Below are positions 1 to 11,690 of a DNA stretch of 64,000 bases, piece after piece. Where the stretch lies: NCBI GenBank assembly GCA_013350335.1, contig CM023540.1, positions 3,410,001 to 3,474,000 of the forward strand, written 5' to 3'. Position numbers and translations under genes: made by a program. The notes below the pieces were generated by a model. The model was not told the origin of the DNA. It made no database searches and saw only the letters and a program-made list of their open reading frames with translations. Source of the stretch: Chimonanthus salicifolius. Taxonomy: Eukaryota; Streptophyta; Magnoliopsida; Laurales; Calycanthaceae. Numbering within the stretch: the stretch's first letter is position 1; each line of letters begins with the position of its first letter.

Positions 1-476
1 GCAGGAACAGGGAAAAGGAAAGAGAAGGTCGTGGACTAGGAGAGGAGCCAAGCTTAAGCGCTTGGGTGTTGGATTGGATTTCTTAATTATTGTTATTTGG
101 ATAAACTTCATGGATATGTAATAATGGAGATAACTTCTATGGTTTGATTTAAGTTTGAATGAAGGTTTAGTTTTAAGTAAATATGACTTGTACTTTGCTA
201 TCTGAGAATGGAGCAGTCTGAGGATTGATTATAATTCCACATATTTGATTTATTCCGCAATCAGTTATGTTTATTCCACATGATTTATTTAGTTCCATGT
301 GTGGACCGATATTCATGGTCTTAGTCCGTGCACACATGGGTGGCCAGTTAAGGGTCAGACATGGGTAGTCCGGACTTACCTCGAGTCGTGACGTCGCCGT
401 CCTCTTCCGGTGTTATTCTATTATTATTTAAAAAAAAAAATTAGACTCTGAATCTCGGAGAGGGCGGGGCGTTACA
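1..476 (+). repeat. 3' end of a Tekay-like LTR (LTR-1)
   Basis: This is the last part of a long chromovirus-type LTR; its start lies left of the window. It carries the same terminal block as all other long LTRs here: an exon-like piece after the acceptor box, ATTCCGCA-type repeats, the terminal stem-loop CCATGTGTG with CACACATGG, GGCCAGTTAAGGGTC, an A-run, AGACTCTGA and the end GGGGCGTTACA. It abuts LTR-2 at 476/477. LTR-2 resumes there in the middle of its own sequence, so LTR-1 is nested in LTR-2. The matching target duplication cannot be seen because the other end is missing. Confidence 0.8.
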
Positions 477-796
477 TTAATAGCTAGTAACGTTGCTATG
501 GTTTGTTTATAGCTTTGATAATGGATATTTGGTTAAGTAGTTTTTAATGGAAGACTTGTACTCGCTATCTATTCAGTTTATTTCCGCAATTGGTCTAGTT
601 TTATTCCGCATGACTTGATTATTCCATGTGTAGATTGTTTTTCATGGTTTAGTCCATGCACACATGGGTGGCCAATTAAGGGTCGGACTTTGAAAGTCCA
701 AACTTAACTCGCGTCGTGACATTGTTCGCCCTCTTCCGGCTTTACTATATTATAAAAAAAATTAGACTCTGAATCCCGGAAAGGGCGGGCGTTACA
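477..796 (+). repeat. 3' end of a second Tekay-like LTR (LTR-2), interrupted by LTR-1
   Basis: The stretch matches the region after the 'TGCTATGGTTTG' box of sibling LTRs (for example 44260-44583) and ends in GGGCGTTACA at 796. It is joined directly to chromovirus pol at 797, with no primer binding site between them. That is the same odd LTR-to-pol junction seen at 33511/33512 and 61487/61488. Confidence 0.75.
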
Positions 797-1440
797 AGGC
801 AAGCCTCCAGATAACTCCATTCGAGGCGTTGTATGGTAGACCCTGTAGATCACCAGTGTGTTGGACAGAGGCCGGTGAACCTGCAATTATTGGACCCGAG
901 CTACTTGCAGAGACCACGGAACAGATTAAGTTGATATGACAACATCTACTTACTGCACAGAGTCGTCAAAAGAGCTACGCTGACAAGAGAAGGAGGTTCA
1001 TTGAGTTTGAAGTGGGAGACTTAGTGTTCTTGAAAGTCTCACCACGAAAGGGATACATGCGATTTGGGAAGAAAGGGAAACTGTCGCCTCGATTTGTGGG
1101 GCCGTTTCCAATCTAAAAGAGGGTGGGGGAGGTGGCTTATCAATTGGCACTTCCTCCACAATTGTCATCTTTACACGATGTATTCCATGTTTCTATGTTG
1201 AGGAAATATAATCCTGATCCTTCACACATGTTGAACGTGCAAGATGTTGATGTACAAAGCGACGTAACTTATGTTGAAAGACCGGTCAAAGTAATCGGGA
1301 GAGAATAGAGGGTGTTACGGAACTGAGCCATTTAGTTCGTCAAGGTGGTATGGGATTGACATGGTAATGAGGAAGCCACCTGGGACTTGAATCAGAAATG
1401 AGAGCAGCTCATCCTGAGATTTTTGTATGAGTTGTTTGAA
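797..1440 (+). pseudogene. Chromovirus (Tekay/Del-like) pol C-terminus: integrase tail and chromodomain, broken
   Basis: In one frame starting at 799 the translation reads through integrase C-terminal sequence ([20 protein letters not shown], then RRRFIEFEVGDLVFLKVSP, GPFPI, VFHVSMLRKYNPDPSH) into the chromodomain end (EEATWDL). In-frame stops lie at 937 (TGA), 1114 (TAA), 1306 (TAG), 1324 (TGA) and 1333 (TAG), so it is dead. In living elements the integrase inserts the cDNA and the chromodomain reads histone marks. RT, RNase H and the integrase core are absent. The 5' junction is the exact end of an LTR, and downstream come a polypurine tract and the 3' LTR. The remnant is most similar to those at 33512-34195 and 57326-57666. 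Confidence 0.85.
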
Positions 1441-1470
1441 ACCCTACTTCGCTCGATTTTCGGGACGAAA

Positions 1471-1490
1471 ATTTCAAAAAAGGGTAATAT
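1471..1490 (+). other. Polypurine tract before the 3' LTR
   Basis: A short purine-rich run (AAAAAAGGGT) follows the conserved 'GGGACGAAAATTTC' that sits after chromovirus pol. It ends immediately before the LTR start TGTAACATCCCGG. This is the expected primer site for plus-strand DNA synthesis. Confidence 0.75.
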
Positions 1491-4400
1491 TGTAACATCC
1501 CGGATTTTCAATGAAATTATTATATTGGGTATTATCTATTTTAATTGTTAAAGTTAAGATTTATACATGGAATAAATGTTAGATGAATAAGAATTGGGGC
1601 AATGGCCCAATTATGATACAATGGATCATGGATAAGTGTTTGATTCTAATTAATTGGGTAAATGTGGTCAATTGGGTCAAATACCCAATTGGGACCCAAT
1701 GGGTCAAGATGAATTGATTTAATCAGGTCATCTACCCAATTAAGACCTAAGGCATGGGATCCACCTCATCAAGTGTATGAGGTGGCAAGTGTATGAAGTG
1801 GCGTGTGAGTGGCATAGACAAGTGGGACCCAAATGCACCTCATCAAGTGAGGTGGCGAGTGGTCTAACGTAACTTGTAGGGCCGGCTACCATAGTTGACT
1901 TGGTCAACCATGGGTGAGTTCAAATGAGTGAGTTCAAGAGGGTTAAGTGAAGTGAATTGAAAGCCAAGGGACACATGGGAAAGACCAAGAAGTGATGAGG
2001 GTGGTTGGGAGATTAGGGCTTACACAAGACTCCACCTTTGGCCGATCCTCCCTTAGACCAAAAGAGCTAGAGATTGTTTCATCTCATCCCCTCTCTCACT
2101 CTCTCTACACCCTTGGCCGATCCTCTCCTTTAGAAGAAAGATAGAAAGTTTTCCATCTTATCCTCTCCCTCTCTCCCCCTCTCAACCCACACCTCTTTGG
2201 CTGAACCCTTCCTTAGGGTTTTTCATCTCAATCTCCCTCTCTCATCATACTTGGCCGAATTCTCAAGGTGGAACAAAAGGTTGCATTGTCTCTTCTCATC
2301 TCTCTCTCTCACACATTTTCGGCTCTAGACTTAGAGAAACCGAAGAGCGAAGAAGGAAGAAGAAAGCACTAAGGAAGGATAAAAAATCAGACCTAAAGAA
2401 ATGGAGGAGACGCATAATAGGTATGTATTACTTAACGAGGGTTTATTGATTAAAAAGGAAACCAAGGGAACCATGGTTTTAGCTATGGAATGGCCAAAAC
2501 CATGGGGTTCCATTTCGGGTTTAAAAGGTCGGTCAAATTGTTATAAGGCCATGGATTTAAAATCCATTCAAGGAATATGAATGAGATGGACATAAACGTA
2601 AAGTATTGTTCAAAATCCGATATATGGTTTTAGAGATTGAAAAATGGACAAGACCCTAACCTTGTTGGCGGGTAAGATAAGGTGTACAAATAAGTTGTGA
2701 TGATCAGAACTATGGTTATGCATGATTAATGGATGATGAAGAGGACTATGGTTAAATATAAGGAATGGTTAAATGATTGAAACAAATGTGGTAGGATATT
2801 CAAAACTATGGAAAAAAAAAATCAAGAACAAGGTTCAGCCTCTTGCATGGCCGAACCCTATTTTTATGGGAATCATGGGAACACTCAAAGAAAGATTGGA
2901 TGAGGTTCGGCCATGTTGTATAGCCGAACCCCATCAAATGACCTAAACTTGTTGTCTGTAAATTTTTTAAGAAAAACCCATCCTCAAGGTGATATGAGAT
3001 GGGAAGAAGAGGAAAATGAAGAACCATGGGTTCGGCCATGTTGTATGGCCGAACCCCATGGATGATTTTTATGGATCTAGATATGTTTTAAATGATTAAC
3101 TATGGACTATCAAGTTAAGAAATAAGAAGATGAAAATGAAGTACCATGGGTTCGGCCACGTTGTATGGCCGAACCCCATGGATGACTTTTATGGATCTAG
3201 GTGTTTAAAAAGTTAATTGACTAACTAGGGATATTAGATTAAGAAATAAAAGAATGAATGAGGATTGAGTCGCATGGTTTAAAATAAAGCAAGGATTAAA
3301 AGGAAGGGGGTCAAAACCAAAAGAGTGAGGTTCGGCCATGTTGTATGGCCGAACCCTACTGATGAGTTTTGGTGGACATGAACACATCCTGTGGCCGAAC
3401 CCCATTGGGGGACTTAACCGGTTTAAGGACTATGATCATAAATGGAAATGAACATGGGATGATGTAAGGGATGATGGGGAATCAAATACATCACCAAATT
3501 GATTGATAAATGTGTTAAATGTAATAAGGAAAGAAGATTCGCAAAGGGGTTTGTAATTTGGTTTCGACGTAATCATTGAGCGTGACCGGCACAAAAACAG
3601 CAAGGACATTATCTTAGACGTTGGTAGGATTCCTATCTTGTTGAAAACCTTGGACTATGTATATGAATGGTTTTTAATTCCATGTTTTGATGATCTATTT
3701 TGGTATCAAATGCTTATGTTTTAAGGATGTAATTTCAATGCTATTATGTGTAATATGAAGTAGCATGTTTGCACTCACATCTCATGCATGGCATGGGAGG
3801 GAACAAATGAGGGGAGTCCACGCTCCATTCGGATATCCGATAAACAAACGTGGGGAGGGATCCGCACTGATTCCGATTGAGAAATGGTATATGATGTTTG
3901 AAATGAAAGTGGAGCCCACGCTCCATTCGGTGGGACCGAAAAGGCATATGTGGAGTCATGACAATGAATACCTTGATGCGGCTTGTTCATCAAGAGGATT
4001 ACCTATGTGTTTGAGATATGGTTGATGGGTGGGAAATCATGGCATATGACACTCATGGCATGGCATTGACTTAGCATGATTTTTATATTAGGTATCTATT
4101 ATGTTTTTATACTAATCCATGTGTTTGATCCTACTCGGAATACCTACTGGGCGCGTTGACTAACACCCTACTTCTACCTTAGATGATGATACAGGGAATG
4201 GACGGAACAAAGGACACGAAAGGAGCCAAACTTAGGAGCTTGGATAATTTAGACTTACTTTATTTAAGTTTTATTTTCGGACAATGTAATTTGAGTTATT
4301 CGCATTTTGGGATTGTAATAACTTAGAACTATCTTGCTATGGTTTGGTTTTATTTTTAGACATTTGAACTTAAGTTAATTATTTGTGATGGACTTCCTTG

Positions 4401-4656
4401 CTTAAAACTGGATAGGGTAAGTAATTTTAATCTCATATTAATTTCGCATTACGTTTATTCCGCAAGTATAGCCTTAATGCGTGTGAATTGTATTAGTGAA
4501 CTTAGTTCCACGCACACGTATGGTTGGCCAGTTAAGGGCCGGGCTTTGGGAGCTCGGACTTAGCTCCCATCGTGGCGTCCCCCTCTCTCTCACTCTTTAT
4601 TTAAAAGAAAAAAATAGATTCTGATTTTCAGCAAGTGAAAAAGGCGAGGCCTTACA
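1491..4656 (+). repeat. 3' LTR of a Tekay-like element (LTR-3)
   Basis: The LTR is 3,166 bp, starts TGTAACATCCCGG after a polypurine tract and ends CCTTACA. In order it holds a U3 with repeated 'ACCCAATT' phrases, CT-rich leader tracts (2080-2320), a donor-like AG/GTATGT at 2421, about five GGTTCGGCC stem-loops (2829-3400), the CATGCATGGCATG box (about 3784), a CTTGATG/CATCAAG stem-loop (about 3973), the acceptor-like box (4155-4182) and the terminal block. It interrupts the copia element at 4656/4657, just before that element's RT would begin. The likely right-hand target duplication is CATGG (4657-4661). Its closest relative here is the minus-strand solo LTR at 14132-17772. Confidence 0.85.
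2421..4182 (+). other. Intron-like segment inside LTR-3
   Basis: It opens with AG/GTATGT and closes with GACTAAC followed about 20 nt later by CTTAG. The same pair of boundaries recurs at equivalent places in the other long LTRs. It contains the stem-loop array and no coding capacity. This is inference from consensus matching only; splicing has not been shown. Confidence 0.45.
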
Positions 4657-6394
4657 CATGGGATCCCCAATGATGTTCGACATAGGATGTTTTTTATTTG
4701 GTTTAAGTTCAATGGATGTCGAAGTCGACGAAGAAGGATTGTCAATTTCATTTGAAGATTGATCCACCTCATCTATGGTTTCATGTACAAAAGAGGACTG
4801 GTCATCAATGGCTACATTAATGGATTCCATTATAGCACCGGTTCTAAGATTTTTAACTCTATAGGCTCGGCTGGTGTTAGAGTATCCTAGAAAAATTCCT
4901 TCATCACTTTTCGCGTCAAATTTTCCCAAGCTTTCACGATCTCTTAGAATGTGACATTTACTACCGAAAACTTTGAGATATTTACAATTTGGCTTCCTAC
5001 CAGTCCACAATTCAAATGCTGTTTTATCTAGGCAAGTCCTTAGATAAACTCTATTTATGATGTAACATGCGGCATTTACAGCCTCGCCCACAGATTTTTT
5101 TGGTAACTTCTTGCTGTCTAGCATGACCAGTGGCCATATCTTGGAGAACTCGATTTCTCTTTTCGGCCACCCCATTTTGTTGGGGTGTCTTAGGAGCAGA
5201 GAACTCATGATGTATACCATGTTTTTCATAATATTTTTTAAAACGGTGATTTTCAAATTCACCCCCATGATCACTTCTGATTCTGTTTATGGGTGTTGTT
5301 TTTCAATCACAATGCGTTTTGCAATAATTTTAAATTCATGATATGCATCTGATTTCTCCCTAAGATAACCTACCCATGTGTATCTGGTGTAGTCATCATT
5401 AATAACCATGAAATACACCTTTCCTCCTATACTCATATTTTGGGTTGGTCCAACTAAGTCCATATGTAAGAGCTCAAGTGGGTCTAGTGGTAGTTACAAC
5501 ATTAACTTTCTTATGGGCTGCTCTCACATGTTTACCCTTTTCACACTCGCCACAAAACACTTGAGCTGATCTAATTATCTTGGGTAGTCCTTTGATGTGT
5601 TCGTTCAATTTTGACAAATCTTTGAAATTTACGTGTTCTAGTCTCTTGTGCCACAACTCATCGTCATTAAGTTTAGACATATTACAATAATTTATGCTAG
5701 GAGTTGGACAATTTTCAAGAGCATAACACTGATAAGAAGTTTTCAACCCCTTAAGGACAACTTCACCTTCATTGTTATAGATTTGACAATCATCCTTTCG
5801 GAATGTAACATAATGATCTTTCTCACATATTTGAGATATACTCAAAAGATTGTGTTTAAGACCATCAACTAGCAGGATATCATCTAAGGTAAGGGAGTCA
5901 TTTAATTCTAAGGTTCCTTTCCCTACAATTTTAGCCAGATTTCCATCCCCAAAGGTAACTGAACCACCGTTGAAATCTACAAGGTTTAACATAAAAGTTT
6001 TATCTCCAGTCATATGCCTTGAACAGCCACTATCAAGGTACCACTTTGACTGATTTTCAACCTTTAATGCTGTATAAACAATCAAGCTTTTGTAATTAGG
6101 AACCCATTTCAAGGTGGTTGTGTTTTTTAAATTTCTAGGGACAGATTTTTGGAGGTTATATCCGAACTTTCTGCTCATTTTTTCATTTAAAATTTTATTC
6201 AGTTTTTTAGCCAAATTTTCACGATGATAATATTCTCTATTTTCTTTTTTTATAAGTTTGCACTTCAAATTTTTTCTAATTTGTTTTTTCCCATAAGTTT
6301 CTTTTTCTAAGTTTGTACTCAAATCTAAAATGTCCCTTTCTAGCACAATAAAAACAAGTAATATTTGAAAGTCTAGAGGACTTAACAAACACAA
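4657..6394 (-). pseudogene. Copia pol fragment: protease and integrase, frameshifted, RT missing
   Basis: The aspartic protease site is WYLDSGCSRHMTGD (catalytic Asp codon near 6034). Next comes the GAG-pre-integrase zinc region (LWHKRLEHVNFKDL ... CGECEKGKH, about 5540-5690). The integrase core keeps its acidic residues in different frames: Asp in MDLVGPT (codon about 5458), Asp in SDHGGEFEN (about 5270) and Glu in NGVAEKRN (about 5162). The conserved KPNCKYLKVFGSKCHI and DEGIFLGYS follow. Frameshifts or stops near 5475, 5290 and 5160 break it. Coding ends in IIGDP, just before RT, where the Tekay-like LTR is inserted at 4656/4657. The catalytic residues survive, so decay looks moderate rather than ancient. 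Confidence 0.88.
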
Positions 6395-6494
6395 TTTAGC
6401 TCACTGTTTTTACAATTTCTTAGTTGTACCCATGACCAGTTTTGTCCCCATGATTTTTACCCAAGTTTAGCAATCTTTTTAATTTGTATTGTCC

Positions 6495-7949
6495 TTAGGT
6501 AAATTTATTTTCAAAGTTGAGTTTATGATTTTTAAAACTTTTTATTTTAGAATTTTTAAAACTGTTTATTTTAGAATGAGCATTAACAATTTCTTCTGAT
6601 AAGATACTCCGAATATCTTCTAGTTTTTTGATACCATTCTCATAATTTTTCAGCTTTTCTTGTAACTCATTTTGAATTTGTTTTAATTCAAGATTTTCTT
6701 TACTTGTAGTTTTCAAAGTTCTTACAAGATTTTCATTAATGTCGTTTTCTTCTTCCAACTGGTTCATTAACTTTGTAATTTCAAATTTTCTTTTACTTAG
6801 TTTTTTAGCCAGATTTTGACTTTTCAGAAAAAGGGAGTCATAAGTCTCTTGAATATCATCATCTTCATCATTTTCTGATTCACTTTCTGAATCATTTTCA
6901 ACAGTTACTATAGAAGCTATGAACCCTTTCAGATCTTCAGATTTATCTTGAGTGGATTCACAAGAATCACTTTCCGATTGAGATGTATTTTCATATGTTC
7001 CAGTTAAGGCTTTTTTATTTCTTTTTGGAAGACATTCAACAGCAAAGTGTCCTTGACCTCCACAATTATGGCATTTTTGTTTGTCTTTGTCTATGCCTTT
7101 TTCCTTCAATGTAGTAAATCTGTTGGCATCTTTCATTGTACTAAATTTGTTGGTATTTTTATCCCTTGGCTCACTTCTTTTAAAGTTTTTAAACTTGTTC
7201 CTTTAATTGAAGTTTCTTAAGAATTTTTTAGCCAACAAAGCAACATCATCCTCACTGTCAGATTTAGATTTTTCTTCTTTAAGTTTCTCAATATTTGAGG
7301 AAGACTTTAAAGCAATAGACTTCCTTTTAGGCATTTCATCTTCAAAATGAAGTCCATAGGTTTGAAGAGATCCTACTAAGTCATCAATTTTTATGAATGA
7401 AACATCTCTATGTTCTTCAATAGCAGCTACCTTAGGTTTAAATCTTTTGAGCAGATTTCTAAGTACCTTGGTACATACTTTAGATTCAGGAATTAGATCT
7501 CCTAAGGCCCACATAGAATTTACTATATCACTTAGCTTTGAGTAGAACTCCATAAACATTTAACTTTCATCCATTCGTATGTTATCAAATTTAGATTGGA
7601 GAATTTGGAGTTTAGACCTCTTAACAACAAAGGTACCCTCATGTGTTCTTTCTAAGATGTCCTAAGCATCTTTGGCTGTCAAACATGTCATTATACGTTT
7701 GAATTCATCATGTGAGACAGCACAGTTAATGGTGTTTAACCCCTTTCCATTTGCTAACATTTTCTCCATGTCTGTCCAAGTGAAATAGTCTTTAGGTTTG
7801 GTACCAACAACTTGTTGTACAGATTTTTCAGTTTCATCTCTAGTAGAATTTTCTGTGATTTGCTCAATCTGTTGTTCCCAACCTCTTACTATTGATTCCC
7901 AAACAGCTCCATCTAGTGATATAAAAAACCTTTTCATTTTATTTTCCAA
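6495..7949 (-). pseudogene. Copia gag, broken by stops and frameshifts
   Basis: The start ATG at 7949 lies about 120 nt downstream of the PBS, as expected for copia. The N-terminal part (MENKMKRFFISLDGAVWESI) resembles copia gag domains of the DUF4219/UBN2 type. The middle (7203-7559) has the KVLRNLLKRFKPKV helix typical of these proteins. The CCHC zinc knuckle is CHNCGGQGHFAVEC (about 7032-7075). A Glu/Ser-rich acidic stretch and a Lys/Glu/Asn-rich predicted coiled coil follow (6500-6850). Breaks lie at about 7560-7660, 7140-7200 and 6400-6490. Gag forms the virus-like particle; this copy cannot make an intact one. Confidence 0.82.
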
Positions 7950-8064
7950 GAGACATAGTTAGAACTGTCAAAATAGGGAGGTTTAGAAACAGGGTGACTA
8001 TCACCTTTGTGCATGATTCTAGTAAAAGATCAACTCGAATGATTAAGTGCAACTCAGAGTAACC

Positions 8065-8080
8065 GAGCTCTAATACCAAT
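8065..8080 (-). promoter_or_regulatory. Primer binding site of the copia element (initiator Met tRNA type)
   Basis: On the minus strand, directly after the LTR end, the sequence reads TTGGTATTAGAGCTC. Plant initiator methionine tRNA sites read TGGTATCAGAGC, so this copy has one C-to-T change. Confidence 0.8.
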
Positions 8081-9594
8081 TGAAATTCCGTTACTAGAGT
8101 AATGCACGACCTAGAGGGGGGTGAATAGGTCTGTTTTCAATTTTAATTCCCTTTAAAATTTCTCAACCGAATTTTAATCTAAGTGTATGAATTATTCAAT
8201 GAGATCCTTTCACCGTGAAATGGACAACTGTTTAATAAAACTGACCGATCAATATAAGTGTGTGTATGTGAAACAATATTCAACCCAAGCAATCAATTCA
8301 AAGCATCAGCCACATATAAACACAGATATTTTATAGTGGTTCGGTTTCAACAAACCTACGTCCACTGTCGACTTCCCAACTCTAGGGTCGTCCCAAATAT
8401 ACTATGTATGGGTCTCAGACCAAAATAGTACAACCTAGTTTTTTATAGAGGTTCAACCCAATCTGTCTAATCCTCTACACCTATTTTTTAGAGTGGTTCG
8501 AACACACAGTTCTAATCCACTTTACAATGATTGAAATAAAAGGAAGAAGAAATACTTGCCTTGGGCCTTATCTGATTTCCTTTAAGTGCTTTCTTCTTTA
8601 CTTGATCTGTGTGCTCCTTCCATCAGATTAGCTCCATCAGAGTGATTATCGGCACAGCAGTATAGGATTTGGATATGACTGGTTTTAAGGTCCTATGTGA
8701 ACACCTTAAGCTTCATCAGCACTGGGGTATTGATTACCCAAACATCTATGAAAGAAGATGATAAAGAAGGTGTAAAGGGAGGAGGCTAATTGCTCTGGTC
8801 ACACTATTATATTTTTCCAATATATTCTCTGTGTGCATTCGGTCATCAATTCATTCAGCTTACAGTTATATATAAGACTGTCTGCATTTTTGTAGCCAGT
8901 CACGCCCACGAGCCTCGAGGATTCCAATGAGGCCTTGTGGCGGTAAACATGGAAAGACAACTTAGAAATCTGCATAAGTTATTCTGTCTTTCAAACAATT
9001 AATATCCAGCCAATTAAGATGCCACCGTGCATGATTGATAGTTAATTTATCTCAGTTATCAATCAAGGATAAGATTGATGATTGTAAATCATCTTAAATC
9101 TCATGGAGGAGCCTTTCCATTTATATAAAAAACAACCAGCTCCCAAACGGTTATGTATTCAAAAACATGTGAGGTGACAGTTGACATTTCAACATGTGGA
9201 TAAATCTTATTACCATAATAAACTCCCAATTTAAGGAATACATATTTAATTTCCTAAATCTGTAAGAGACTCAGTCAGCAAGACACAAGGTTAGCTAAGT
9301 TACAGTTGTCCAAAATACAACTCAGTACAAGACTGGCTGTGAGGCCTCGACAGACTGCACGAGGCCTCTAGGCTGAACGTCAATTAAATTCTTATTTTCC
9401 ATTTTATAACCAATTGCCTTCTAGGGTTTTTGACTTAGCCTAAGGTCTCCTAAGGTTCACTTACCTATGTGCCAATAACGTATTCGGTGTAGATTCTTCA
9501 ATTGCATAGTAGATCTTCACATACTTCCAAGGCAAGTCCAACTGAGTCACGTAATTGACAATAAGGGTGACTTGCACGAACCGGGCCACTTACA
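8081..9594 (-). repeat. 5' LTR of the copia element
   Basis: The 1,514 bp LTR has termini TGTAAGTGGCC (minus strand, at 9594) and ATTTCA next to the PBS (8081). It has no coding capacity. The right boundary is where sequence shared with the Athila 3' LTR (from 27963) resumes. Confidence 0.8.
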
Positions 9595-11665
9595 CTACCT
9601 ATGTCCAAGACCCATAACTCAACTTCACATCTGCACCATCCAATTTCCATCTTAGATCTTAACCTTCCATCTCACACACCAAATTAGGTCAAACCTTAGA
9701 TCCACCATCAAATCTAACCCATCCATTCATCTATCATTAGATATAGGTCATCCATTATCATCAAGGTCATCTTAACCTTAGATTGTTGTTCATCGAAGCA
9801 TCACCTATTAATTTATGCATTCATTTCATTCATTGATCATCTTTGCCATTAGATATTAGGTAATCCAATCACATCCATTCATTTATCTCTTAGAAACCCT
9901 AGAGCCTCCACATGCATCCATCACATAAACACATTACCTTAGATTTAGGTCATGCATTTCATCATCCATTTAGTTCCACCTGTGCATCTAAACCCGCCAC
10001 TAACCATCTACCCATTCCTATATTTATTTTACCCAAAATACCTTAGAGCCATTAGATCAAAACCCATTTAATCTAAGCCCTCCATTCATAAACAATAAGC
10101 AATGAACAACTTGTAGTTCAAGCCAGCCTCCATGTGCATTTTACACATCATCATCCCATGATTTTTGCAACCTAAAACTTCTCCATGCACTTAGACTAAA
10201 AATCATCTAGATACATTCGTAGGATCTTAACACACCTCATCATCCCAATCACAACACCTTACACGATTTTCTCAATCCCAATCCAATCCATTCGAACTTC
10301 ACACCTAGCCAACCCTCCATTTCATCTTCCTAACATCCATCCATTCATTCATCTCATCTTTTAATCTCATCCATTCATTCATCATCTCATTGAACAAACC
10401 CTAAAACTACATAGCAAATTCGAATTTCACAATGCCAATCCAAATCCTATTTCATCTTCTAATCTCCTATATTCTCTCCACCTTGACTTAGCCACGAAGG
10501 AAAGCCACACCAAATTCGTGTGACTATCCTTGTGCAACCCTAAAATCCAAGCTTAAATCCCCATCATCCATTCCCATTTAGATCCAATCCAGTCTTTTGA
10601 TTTCCCAAGTTAAAACTTGATTTAATCCAAGATATCCATCTCTTTTCAAAACCTATAAATACTCCATTACCCCAAGGGTAAAATTCGAATATGACCTGGA
10701 ATTCAAAAGGACTAAAGGTTGGAGCAAAAGATAAGAAGACAGGAGCACCATTCGAATTTACAAGTGAGAGTTGTAGATTTTTATTTTTATGTTGTCTTTC
10801 TTGTATTTAATTTATAAAATCTTTGTACTTTAATTCATCGATTTAATAAAGTAAAGCATTCATTTAGAACTCTAGAACATCAAATTTCTAAAATAGTTTT
10901 ATGATTATTTTATTTTTAATTTCAAGAATACAACTTTTATTTATTTGATTGAACATGAGCGTATGCAATAGTTAGGATCTTGATTGTAAGACTTGAGTCA
11001 TGATTACTAAAGTTTTGATTAATTAAATTAAAAAGTTGTGAATCTTATTTTATTAATAAATATGAATTGTATTTTAAATCTTTACGTGCATTTCAGATCT
11101 AGGCCTTTACTTTGTTTACACATCTTAGGTGATGGACGGTTTATTCCAAGCAACCAACCTTTAGGTTACTACACATTTAATTTCAGTCATTTATTTTCAT
11201 GCAATTTAATTATTTGTCTTTTAATTATGTTAAATCTCATGTATGTTGTGTAATAGTTGTTTTAACCCAAATTTTGTATAATCTTTAATTCTTTAATTAT
11301 TTAATTCTTCAATTCTGTAATTCTTCAATTTATCTTTAATCACTCTCTCTAAAAAATCCATTCAATTAAAGTTAGGAAGATGTGTAAATAATTTTGTAAA
11401 CTTGAAATTCTAGTCGTGATTAAGGTAAAAATTTAATTCACCATGTAAGAATATAAAAAATCAGCACATTTTATTTGATGATTTTCCAAGTTAGATACAT
11501 GACTCATATATTGATTCAATTTCTTAAAAACAATTCATTTTTAGAGGACATAAATTTAAATTCATATACTTTGAGATTTTCCATTGGGTTCGACCTCGCT
11601 CTCACAATACTATACTATGAATGGTTCGGGCACTTGTGAGATTTACAAATTTAAAACCATCAACA
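9595..11665 (+). repeat. 5' LTR of Athila (5' part missing)
   Basis: This is the LTR from the copia insertion point to its terminus CATCAACA. It aligns with 27963-29988, so about 0.6 kb of its left part lies beyond the copia insertion, outside the window. It is rich in CAT/ATC phrases in U3. Confidence 0.88.
10654..10850 (+). promoter_or_regulatory. Athila LTR promoter and poly(A) signal
   Basis: TATAAATA at 10654 is followed about 190 nt later by AATAAA at 10845. The same pair occurs in the 3' LTR (TATAAATA at 28975, AATAAA at 29150). This spacing fits a short R region beginning near 10690. Confidence 0.7.
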
Positions 11666-11667
11666 AG

Positions 11668-11690
11668 TTTTTAGCGTTGTTACCGGAGAA
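11668..11690 (+). promoter_or_regulatory. Athila primer binding site, decayed
   Basis: The sequence TTTTTAGCGTTGTTACCGG follows the LTR end. Athila/Tat elements have TTTTTGGCGCCGTTGCCGG here, so several G-to-A and C-to-T changes have accumulated. Confidence 0.75.

Larger units (their letters stand above)
4657..9594 (-). mobile_element. SIRE-like Ty1/copia retrotransposon, 5' portion
   Basis: Reading on the minus strand the order is 5' LTR (9594-8081), PBS, gag, protease, integrase. This gag-PR-IN order is Ty1/copia. RT and RNase H would lie to the left but are displaced by the inserted Tekay-like element. The element entered the 5' LTR of the Athila element, whose sequence resumes at 9595; the likely right-hand target duplication is CTACC (9595-9599). 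The second copy and the 3' LTR lie outside the window. SIRE/Maximus-like assignment rests on integrase phrases such as LELLHMDLVGP and on LTR length. Confidence 0.85.
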